Origin: Manduca sexta
Taxonomy: Eukaryota; Arthropoda; Insecta; Lepidoptera; Sphingidae
Direction: 5' to 3'
DNA length: 64,000 bases
Assembly: GCF_014839805.1 (NCBI RefSeq)
Contig: NC_051120.1
Span: forward strand, 310,001-374,000
The notes under the pieces were generated by a model that searched no databases, had not been told where the DNA came from, and worked only from the letters and a program-made list of their open reading frames with translations. Shown here one piece after another: positions 58,401 through 64,000 of the stretch. Each line of letters starts with the position of its first letter. Positions within the stretch are counted from its first letter, which is position 1. A program made the translations under genes and the position numbers.

Positions 58401-61400
58401 TGTCTCCATACCAAATTTCATCTTAATACGTTGGGTAGTTTTTGAGTTTAACACGTTCAGGCAGACAGATGCAGCAGGGGACTTTCTTTTATAATATATT
58501 TTTTAGAACTTTTTAAGAGGAACAATCCCGTCATACATCATTGTTGCATAACTTTAACCGTTTACGCAGCGCACGCAACGGACGCTCTGAAAACTAATAA
58601 ATTGTCCCCGTTTTTGCAACATGTTTCATTACTGCTCCGCTCCTATTGGTCATAGCGTGATGATATATAACTTAGAGCACTCCACAAACAAAGGGCTATT
58701 CAACACAAAAATATTTTTCAATTCGAATCGGTAGTTCCTGAGATTAGCCATTACTGCTCCGCTCCTATTGGGTATAGCGTGATGATATATAGCCTATAGC
58801 ACTTCACGAATAAAGGGCTATCTAACGCAAAAAGAATTTTTCAGTTTGGACCGGTAGTTCCTGAGATTAGCCATTACTGCTCCGCTCCTATTCGGTATAG
58901 CGTGATGATATATAGCCTATAGCACTCCACGAATAAAGGGCTATCTAACGCAAAAATAGTTTTTCAGTTTGGACCGGTAGTTCCTGAGATTAGCCATTAC
59001 TGCTCCGCTCCTATTGGGTATAGCGTGATGATATATAGCCTATAGCACTCCACGAACAAAGGGCTATCTAACGCAAAAAGAATTTTTCAGTTCGGACCGG
59101 TAGTTCCTGAGATTAGCGCGTTCAAACAAACAAACAAACAAACAAACAAACTCTTCAGCTTTATATAATAGTATAGATTACAATTTTTTATAAACAACTA
59201 AGTGTTTTACGGCCGTGAAAGACCCTTCTAGAAATAATATTTCTGAGGCATAGTTTATGTATTATTATTATTATATTATTAGGTATGCTGACCAGGTTTA
59301 GGCGAGTGCGCGTGCAGTGAGAGCGGGCGCGGGCGGCGCGGCGCGGAGGCGCGGCGCGGCGGCGCGTCCCCCTGCTCGGGCCCGCCGCGCCCACCGAGCC
59401 GTCGCGCGACATGCACGGCGTGGTGGCGGCGCTGCTGGCCCCGCTGGCGCCCGTCACGGCGACGCCGCCCTCGCACACGCCCGCTGTTACAAACACTACA
59501 TTTTTACCCCGTTTTTGGTGGTGGTGACGTTTACCCCATTTTTTAACTCTAACTCCTTAAGACACATCTCTCAAGAACAATTCTATTTGTTAAAAATAGT
59601 TTTTTTTTTAATAGTTTCCAAGATTAAAACATACACATTCTTAAACTAATCTATTCTATTTCTCTTTAAATAATTTAAAACTTGTAAACACTTGAATTTC
59701 ATATGAAATATCCCAACTCATTAGGAATTTGCAATGACTAAGGATTGTAATATAAATCGTAATACATAAGAGATAATTTTGAAAATGTAACATTATAATA
59801 CTTCGCTTAATCTCTACACATCAATGCAATACAATCTCATAAATGTCATGGCAATATTCACATGCGGACATCAGATATGTAAGCTGTAACATCAATACAC
59901 ACAATATAGACAAATATAATGTAATATTAGTAAAACATACGTTTATTTACAGTCAGCCAAGCTGCAGCACATGGACAATAAAGCTGTTATTGATGTTTAA
60001 AATTAATATCTATGGGATATAACGGCGTTGGGCTTACTAAAGGTAATTTCACTACAGTGTTCGCACGACAATGTTTTTATCTAAATCTAGATATAGAATT
60101 TAAGCGATAGACTAAACCTACTATTTTAGCATTACATACTAAATTAATACTAACCGCTTTACTCATAAAATTGTATACATTTGCACTAGTAATCCAGTGT
60201 TTTGTCTTGCTCTTTTCAGTATCATATGATATCCGAGAAAGCGAGACAAAACATGATAAACGTATACAATAAGGCACTACATAATTAGGGATAGTTACAA
60301 CTTACCCCATCCAAGCCTATCTAACATTCAACCTAACCATTCCTCAATACCCTGAAATATAACAGTTTTATCTTACCTCGCGGCGTGTTCACACCCGTGC
60401 CTGCGATGGATGCCGGTCGCGGTTTCCTTGGCGCGGAGTTCGGCCGCCGCACCACGCCAGTGGCCGCGCCCGCAGCCGTCGACAGTGCACTGCCCGGCCT
60501 CGAACCTGGAGTCGTCTCGCCGGACCGCGGCTCTGTGCACGACCTCGCTTATTTACACCGTTCCGAACGACCGTGTTGGGGTGGATGTGATGGGGTAAAT
60601 GAAATTAATGATTGTTCGGCGTCCGCTGTCGTTCATCTTGTATGTCTTCATCCCGACTCGATTAAAGTCAGTTAGGTAGCCAGGAGAATACTTATGAGTA
60701 TGTTGTGAATGAGATGGCGTAAAAATAATCAAATCATAAAAAAATATAATTTCTCCAAATAATTAATAAAGTAAAAAAAAATCGAGGCATTATTTAAATA
60801 AGTTCTCTTTTATGACACTAAATAATGTTTTATAAAGTATTTCGACAATAAAACTAAGACCTTTCGTAGTTGGTTACTGAGATATTTTCACAAATATCTT
60901 ACCTGGTCTTAAAATAACAAAAATCTAGAGGAAGACCAATTAACCTCATGAAAACTTGATGTATACCTTCCACATACCAAGAGCGAATATACAAAGAAAA
61001 TTGTAACGCACCAGAAAAATGTAGTCACCGAGAAGCCCATAGACCGCTAGACATTATTTAAATATGTACAACGTTAAAAATTCATAAATAATAGTAAATT
61101 ATTTAGTTTAATGTTCTGGTTAATAGATGAAAAGTTAGAAGTCTTGAAATAGAAATATTTTTAAGAACGTATCAAAGACTTGTGTTTTATTATTTAACAT
61201 GAAAATATTCGTTTTAAAATATACAATTTGCAGTTTACGCCCGAAACACAATGGAAAACATTATTTCATCATGAAGTAAACAGACATACAAAGGCAACAT
61301 TTAAAATACAAAACAATCACTTAAAACTCGTTAGACAAACAATTTAATAATCAAACGATATTTCAACATTAAATCATCACACGTATACCAAAATCAAATG

Positions 61401-62191
61401 AACGCAGGATTTTTAATCATTAAATTAAGCGGAATTTTATCCCAATTTTGCCACACAAAAGTCCCACAAACCCCCCTGCATTATTTACAGATTTCGCCAA
61501 ATCCTCGTCAAAGCTCATACCAATTACAGCCAAGCTCAAACGCGTGTCGCCAATGGATTGAAGCTTCAAAGCAACGGTCCATACGGATGGTGTCCCATGT
61601 TAATTTTGAACGTGAAGTTATTTATTTATTGTATCATATTTTAAACCTGTTATAAGTGTGAGACAGTAATAAGGAAATTGTCATTGCTTCCCGTGGAAAA
61701 TAAAATAAAAAAAGTTAATTAAAAAACGCAATAACCCAACAAAAAATAGATGATAAAACACAATGAGGTAATCATGAAATGAATGAATGAAAGATTAAAA
61801 CGAAACTTAACATATACGGTTAGTACGTGATGACAATTACCCGCAATTGGGGTAAACTGTAAACCATGGGGTAAATACACAAAACGATGCGGATTCGATC
61901 ACGCCCGAACAAAAACCAATAAAAAAACACCAAACCAGCCCTATGAACAGCTCAGCGGGGCACGAAGCGAAGCACCCAAGCGATTATTGTGGGTTGTGTC
62001 TTACGCGTCCTGTTGAGGTGATGCATGGAAGGCGAGGCTGAGTGTATGGGTCGCGTCGGCGGCAGGCGGTCGAGCCGCGTCATCGAGTGGGCTCCTACCT
62101 GGTGCGCGGCCCAGCGGCACCGTCGGCACCAGGTCGGTGCGGCGCCGCGCCACCGACGTCCACGCGGGCGGCGGTTGCCGGTCCGGTTCGT
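46148..62191 (-). CDS. ens: Ensconsin / MAP7-family microtubule-associated protein (5'-incomplete gene, 13 exons)
   Basis: Thirteen minus-strand exons join into about 690 codons ending at 46148. From N to C: Ser/Pro/Arg-rich linkers (RRPNSAPRKPRPAS, TPRGKSLSASPGRTLSPSP), an acidic Lys/Glu stretch, then the MAP7 domain, a charged coiled coil starting RRITTEEQAKAALAERRRRA and ending RLLRKQRVEAIMARTRLRK. After it come a Pro/Ala-rich segment and a short C-terminal region with two DLLG motifs. In this family the N-terminal coiled coil binds microtubules and the MAP7 domain recruits kinesin-1 heavy chain. The N-terminal coiled coil is not in the window and should lie right of 64000. All junctions are GT-AG and keep phase, apart from a one-base discrepancy in exon 59293-59483. 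The introns are heavily invaded by mobile elements. The family call rests on the MAP7 domain; the symbol follows Drosophila ensconsin. Confidence 0.85.
46519..46632 (-). CDS. ens: ens exon, DLLG motif 2
   Basis: 38 codons between ctcttcag and aac|gtgagt, phase 0 on both sides: VEVTQVAQESVTSSTVLNPT ... NGNLTADLLGLSEQNN. It repeats the layout of the end of the previous exon (QES...NGN...DLLG). Confidence 0.85.
46697..47003 (+). repeat. R2 repeat and RTE 3' end in an ens intron
   Basis: 46697-46935 is an R2 copy (cacctgatggtaagtggag, gtatggtaatcgctatctgg). 46945-47003 (aaatatataacgggactttc ... ggacaaaagctag) matches the 3' end of the RTE-like LINE at 52502-55140. Confidence 0.55.
47021..47368 (-). 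CDS. ens: ens exon, Pro/Ala-rich with DLLG motif 1
   Basis: 116 codons between atttccag and cag|gtagtt, phase 0 on both sides. It starts QAEEQKQQDKPAAPAPAPAA, is dominated by Pro, Ala, Val, Glu and Thr, and ends VQESAAQDNGNIATGDLLGF. It is GC-rich against AT-rich introns. It is probably an unstructured spacer. Confidence 0.88.
47782..47991 (-). CDS. ens: ens exon, MAP7 domain, C-terminal part
   Basis: 70 codons between tctttccag and aag|gtatgg, phase 0 on both sides. It starts AQQQLEREEAERKLREEAEK and ends KQRVEAIMARTRLRK. The charged heptad coiled coil followed by 'R(V/I)E.IM.RTR' is the signature end of MAP7 domains. Confidence 0.93.
48476..48614 (-). CDS. ens: ens exon, MAP7 domain, middle part
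   Basis: 139 bases, phase 2 in, phase 0 out: LQREAEEEAERQRLEEERQR then REEEEARELAQLQRRMDEEK and LRKAIE, donor gag|gtacat. Continuous Glu/Arg coiled coil. Confidence 0.92.
48664..48870 (+). repeat. Dispersed repeat family D in an ens intron
   Basis: It begins cttgccagcctgagctggct and ends with ataagtgcaactttgtacgc and acgtgataaataaagtattt. It is more diverged than the pair at 15935 and 18526. Confidence 0.65.
49140..49254 (-). CDS. ens: ens exon, MAP7 domain, N-terminal part
   Basis: 115 bases, phase 1 in, phase 2 out: SMSARRITTEEQAKAALAER, RRRAREELERQAELERQ, donor gag|gtacac. 'T.EEA...LAE.RR.AREE' matches the start of the MAP7 domain as known from vertebrate MAP7. Confidence 0.93.
49752..49929 (-). 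CDS. ens: ens exon, Lys/Glu-rich linker
   Basis: 178 bases, phase 0 in, phase 1 out: TIENNESVEMKDETKVEQVE ... QKPVEKKEVKEEKREEKEPS ... EKTDDNEMT, donor actg|gtgagg. A long charged stretch just before the MAP7 domain. Confidence 0.88.
49965..52334 (+). mobile_element. R4/Dong-like non-LTR retrotransposon, 5'-truncated, dead
   Basis: The remains of one ORF are spread over several frames. Order: APGTDHIHNYWYKKF (start of the reverse transcriptase), KYRPITCLQTIYKILTG, MYIDYRKAFDSVPHSWL, IRRGIFQGDALSPLWFCLAL, the catalytic MYMDD (about 50750), then a C-terminal region with CRRC..SSETIQHITGAC zinc-finger-like residues, and a restriction-like endonuclease motif (RPDITIFHK...VYLVDIAI). The C-terminus ends LQKAVILNTCRIVRKF. 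Endonuclease type and order fit the R2/R4 group. The element ends in a (taa)n run at 52313-52334, the known target of Dong elements. At least four frame breaks and an internal stop kill it. It lies in the ens intron between exons 49752-49929 and 55207-55305, antisense to the gene. The exact 5' edge is uncertain. Confidence 0.8.
52337..52500 (-). repeat. LINE 3'-end fragment
   Basis: On the minus strand it reads AKDRDKWSSLEEAFTRRGS followed by a stop and an AT-rich tail ending at the TAA run. This resembles the C-terminal end of lepidopteran LINE polyproteins (W..LEEAF). It is cut by the start of the RTE-like element. Confidence 0.5.
52502..55140 (+). mobile_element. RTE-like non-LTR retrotransposon, 5'-truncated, one frameshift
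   Basis: The first frame (52502-54277) begins inside the AP-type endonuclease (YGVGFLVKKKHKE, IIIMGDFNAQIG, NEIDYIL, GSDHRLL). It continues into the reverse transcriptase: DKSPGPDGLTNECIKLAR, NYRPISLMSSLYKLFSSCL, QAGFRSGFSTVDHI, FIDYKKAFDSITHESIW. It breaks near 54265. The second frame (54274-55092) gives VRQGDPVSPKLF, the catalytic RFADDIILFSE, EYIYLGKRISF, then the C-terminal GHVARY..DRW..RGRPCARW region and a stop at 55092. The 3' UTR ends gcgggcgaaaccgtgagcaa..aagctaat. Apart from the 5' truncation and one frame change it is well preserved, so the insertion is fairly young. It is antisense to ens. Confidence 0.83.
55207..55305 (-). CDS. ens: ens exon, short coiled-coil segment
   Basis: 33 codons, phase 0 on both sides: SSVVSEQSQVSAAEVTQKLQ, ALQVTERELDTEQ. 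The acceptor gtgtgtgcag is good; the donor cag|gttcta is weak but is the only one near that keeps the phase to 49929. GC-rich codon use marks it as coding. Confidence 0.75.
55623..56926 (+). mobile_element. maT-type (DD37D) mariner transposon, copy 2, 1304 bp, in an ens intron
   Basis: Flanked by TA at 55621-55622 and 56927-56928, with the same terminal inverted repeats as copy 1. It differs from copy 1 by two single-base deletions (accounting exactly for 1304 versus 1306 bp) and very few substitutions. It is antisense to ens. Confidence 0.93.
55765..56802 (+). pseudogene. maT mariner transposase, frameshifted (copy 2)
   Basis: Same ATG and same first frame break (cagaaaagat) as copy 1. Two more one-base deletions break it further: gtaaggaaag near 55982, where copy 1 has gtaagggaaag, and aatttgagtccc near 56675, where copy 1 has aatttggagtccc. 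The second causes a stop at 56681-56683, before the C-terminal helix region but after all three catalytic Asp residues (FTDEKIF, QQDSAPGHKA, SPDLNPLD). Confidence 0.88.
57049..57150 (-). CDS. ens: ens exon, Ser/Pro-rich linker
   Basis: 34 codons between cccctcag and aag|gtaagc, phase 0 on both sides: TPRGKSLSASPGRTLSPSPA then ASKEPSQDKDVPHK. Several SP sites could be phosphorylation targets. Confidence 0.88.
57345..57440 (+). repeat. SINE-A tail fragment
   Basis: ccagcgtggtggactaaggc, cctaatccctctcagtgac and tataatacggggctgatatt match the 3' part of SINE-A. Confidence 0.7.
57501..57571 (-). CDS. ens: ens exon, basic Pro/Lys-rich
   Basis: 71 bases, phase 1 in, phase 0 out, between ttgttgcag and aag|gtaaag: TPAMPGDGKPPVHRKPKPKE then HDK. 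Lys/Pro-rich linker. Confidence 0.85.
57666..57723. repeat. 23 bp inverted repeat, one mismatch
   Basis: gtcaacgtctaattttacat..caa pairs with ttgatgtaaaatttgacgtt..gac around a 12 nt loop. It lies in an ens intron. Confidence 0.85.
57958..58265 (+). mobile_element. tRNA-derived SINE, family SINE-A, near complete
   Basis: The head gtagcttagttgggtgtgga (A box) and ccgcaggttcaaataccaag (decayed B box) are followed by the SINE-A body (aggaaacctgcacatctgag, ccagcgtggtggactaaggc) and the tail caaggctgatattattatta. It is in an ens intron, opposite to the gene. Confidence 0.82.
58284..59180 (-). repeat. RTE-related repeat family R3 with an internal tandem array
   Basis: Left end ctagcttttgcccgcggctc; right end acaaactcttcagctttata and tagtatagatt. 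These are the usual outer blocks of this abundant lepidopteran repeat, here on the minus strand. Four 122-123 bp units are repeated inside. Confidence 0.75.
58627..59117. repeat. Four-unit 122-123 bp tandem array
   Basis: Units start with cattactgctccgctcctat at 58627, 58749, 58872 and 58995, and end with gtagttcctgagattagc. Units 2-4 are closer to each other than to unit 1. Confidence 0.93.
59293..59483 (-). CDS. ens: ens exon, GC-rich, one base out of phase
   Basis: The acceptor tttgtaacag opens in phase 1: GVCEGGVAVTGASGASSAAT, TPCMSRDGSVGAAGP. In the same frame the rest becomes Arg-rich and finds no phase-matching donor. One frame over, the second half reads EQGDAPPRRASAPRRPRPLS, LHAHSPKPG, with a donor cctg|gtcagc in phase 1, as the next exon needs. 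The exon is 191 bases, where 192 would fit, so one base is missing in this assembly or allele. The donor is weak. Confidence 0.65.
59500..60376. other. ens intron, nothing recognised
   Basis: AT-rich intron without a recognised repeat or exon. Confidence 0.55.
60377..60532 (-). CDS. ens: ens exon, Arg/Pro/Ser-rich
   Basis: 156 bases, phase 1 in and out, between gtgcacag and cgag|gtaaga: PRSGETTPGSRPGSALSTAA then RRPNSAPRKPRPASIAGTGV and NTPR. Basic and proline-rich, as expected of the linker following the N-terminal coiled coil in MAP7 proteins. An alternative acceptor a few bases upstream (aataag) would keep the same phase. Confidence 0.82.
60533..62098. other. ens intron, nothing recognised
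   Basis: AT-rich. Several short ORFs without motifs. Confidence 0.5.
62099..62191 (-). CDS. ens: ens exon, most 5' in the window (probable)
   Basis: 93 bases, phase 1 in and out: DEPDRQPPPAWTSVARRRTD then LVPTVPLGRAP, donor ccag|gtagga. The frame stays open 30 codons further to another donor (cgc|gtaaga at about 62001), but that one would break the phase with the next exon. The acceptor (attcgcag) lacks a good pyrimidine tract, so the 5' edge is uncertain. Confidence 0.6.
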
Positions 62192-63126
62192 CTGCGAATG
62201 TCGCCAATACCCCATACGTTATATCGTTACCATCAGTGTAACTGCGTGTTATTTTATCCCGTATAAAGGAACAGCGCCTTGTGTAAATATAATCCCATCT
62301 AGATTAATCTTGTAAAATATCTCTATAATAATAAATGATCCGTAATAGATCCTTTAATCGGAAAATTTTGATATTCTTCGATTTCTAACTTGTTTAAGAC
62401 TATTATATGTTAAATACTTTATACAATGTCGGAACTTAAATATTAATTCTAGCTACAACACAGACGAGCAAAAATACCATTCATATTTGCAAAATGTTTC
62501 AGACTTCAATCAAGTATGTAGCGTTCACTACTATGTGAGTAAAATTGTAAATATTCAATAATTTTTTGTCCATAATTTATAATGGGGTAAATAGTAATTC
62601 TTTGTCAGTTTGTAATCGTGAAATAAGTATGAAGGTTTGAAAAATTGTGAAAAACGTAAAATATTATTATCAACTAGATTAATAGTTATGATATTTTTGC
62701 TCCAACTGTTTTAAAGTATAATGAACCAACTTACAGAAACTCGAGAACATCACTAGTCCTTGGTAAGCAGCCGGAAATTAAATTATATTTAAAACCACGA
62801 ACAATTACATTCAGGAATCACGTAAAATTTTTGGAAACAAAAATCAATAAGCAAAACCAAATATTATAATATCGCGCTATAATATATAGAAAAAAGTATA
62901 TTGATAATGCTTATTGGCCTGTAAGACTTCTTCTTCTGTGGTAAACCTGTAGAAATTCCATTAACCCTAGAAGTAACTAAAATACTAGGGCTGCCGCATG
63001 CATCCGTTTCGCACCAGGGGTCTCCAGCAATCCATCTTAATCTACAATGCTATTTACATACTTCGCACGCAGCGTGAAAGCGAGAAGCAAGATCCTGTAG
63101 TCTCGTGTGTCCATAACCAATTACAT
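62192..63126. other. Presumed ens intron
   Basis: No further exon is recognised. The N-terminal coiled coil of ens is expected beyond the right edge of the window. Confidence 0.4.
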
Positions 63127-63383
63127 TCAGGGTTGCCACGCGTCACATAATTAAAGAGGACGATTGACTGATTGGTATTTCGAAGGTAGAGGATGATTTT
63201 AAATAAAAAAAAATAACATAGTATCTAATAAAAATATTGCACATTAGGCTAAATATACTAATCTCTAATTTGCTAATTTACCTCCACTATTTGTTTTTAT
63301 AAACAGCACAAAATAATAAATGTTATAAACAATAAACAAATTAACATACTCCAATTTTACTATCCTATGACTGGCAACCCTGA
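63127..63383. repeat. Possible hAT-like MITE (257 bp)
   Basis: The ends tcagggttgcca and tggcaaccctga are exact inverted repeats; CAGGGTTGCCA is a common hAT-type terminus. No matching 8 bp target duplication could be seen, so the call is tentative. Confidence 0.35.
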
Positions 63384-63650
63384 CAGCCACATTCTACTGT
63401 CAAACGTGACAACCCTACAACCATTAGGCAACGTCTACAACAATACCTTTGTTGTCAGTGTCCGAAGAGTCCAACTGTAGTGCAGAGGCGCGTCTAGTGA
63501 GTGGCGCAGAGGCGAACATCACATTTGTCGTTGATGCGGCCCTGGAATTTGCGACATTCAATATTAATGTTGTTATTCGTGTTGTTGATTAATGTTGTTA
63601 TTATTAATAGCGTTATGCAAATAAATGCAAGTGTTTAGTGATTTTTTTTT

Positions 63651-63840
63651 ATTTTATTATGTATTTTATAGGGGAAATTAAATATTAATGTTCATTTATT
63701 GCAATAAGTATGTCAAAGTATACCAAAGTGTATGTGCCAGATGTTGTATTTTATTATACATTTTATAGGGAAATTAAATATTAATGTTCATTTATTGCAA
63801 TAAGTATATCAAAGTATACTAAAGTGTATGGCAGGTGTTA
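63651..63840. repeat. 97 bp tandem duplication
   Basis: 63651-63747 and 63748-63840 share attttattat, ggaaattaaatattaatgtt, catttattgcaataagtat and caaagtata.c.aaagtgtat with a few differences. Confidence 0.9.
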
Positions 63841-64000
63841 AAATTTAAATTCTGATTTATAATAATTAATATATTATTAACACTACTTGTAAAAGAAACC
63901 AAAGTACAGATAATAGTATTATAAGCAAATCAAAATTGTTCGTACATTGTGCAGTTAGAAAGCGATAAAAGAGCACAAAAATTGTAAAAATTGTATTACA

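Noticed and set aside
58627..59117. CRISPR-like array
   Set aside because: Units of 122-123 bp are directly adjacent without spacers, inside a eukaryotic retroelement.
62001..62098. Extension of the first ens exon to the second donor (cgc|gtaaga)
   Set aside because: It would end in phase 2, whereas the next exon needs phase 1; the donor ccag|gtagga fits.

Overview
This window looks like lepidopteran (moth or butterfly) nuclear DNA. It is AT-rich, has long introns with GT-AG splice sites, and is packed with tRNA-derived SINEs, RTE-type and R4/Dong-type LINE copies and a maT-type mariner. Two insect genes can be read. (1) Tachykinin-related peptide precursor (Tk), plus strand: the main coding exon is 36419-37148, and a short last exon at 39354-39385 lies beyond a 2.2 kb intron. 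(2) Ensconsin/MAP7 (ens), minus strand: thirteen coding exons from 62191 down to the stop codon at 46148. The gene is 5'-incomplete, because the N-terminal part must lie beyond the right edge. The two genes are tail to tail, about 6 kb apart. They have no obvious joint function: one encodes secreted neuropeptides, the other a microtubule protein that recruits kinesin-1.

Layout. 1-9860: no recognisable gene; MITE-like elements, SINE/LINE tails and several hairpins. 9861-11166: a maT (DD37D) mariner with a frameshifted transposase. 11875-22444 and 22945-33491: the same roughly 10.5 kb sequence twice, separated by exactly 500 Ns. It contains only repeats and LINE remnants. The repeat begins right after the gap in one copy and ends right before the gap in the other, which is what an unmerged overlap between two contigs (probably two haplotypes) would give, so the block is probably single-copy in the animal. 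33500-36410: non-coding up to the Tk splice acceptor. 36411-40032: Tk. 40033-46147: mostly unannotated, with MITE-like elements; it may hold 3' UTR of ens.

46148-62191: ens. Twelve exon junctions keep a consistent reading phase across the exons, except one GC-rich exon (59293-59483) that is one base out of phase. The introns carry an R4/Dong-like LINE with frameshifts, an RTE-like LINE, a second nearly identical maT mariner, SINEs, and a repeat holding a four-unit 122 bp tandem array. 62192-64000: no further exon recognised; a possible hAT-like MITE and a 97 bp tandem duplication.

No CRISPR array, operon, bacterial gene cluster or clearly new multi-gene system is visible. The most useful observations are the likely false duplication, two mariner copies sharing the same inactivating frameshift, atypical peptides in the Tk precursor, a SINE whose empty target site survives in a neighbouring repeat copy, and several uncatalogued palindromic or MITE-like elements. 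All calls come from reading the sequence; no database search was run.
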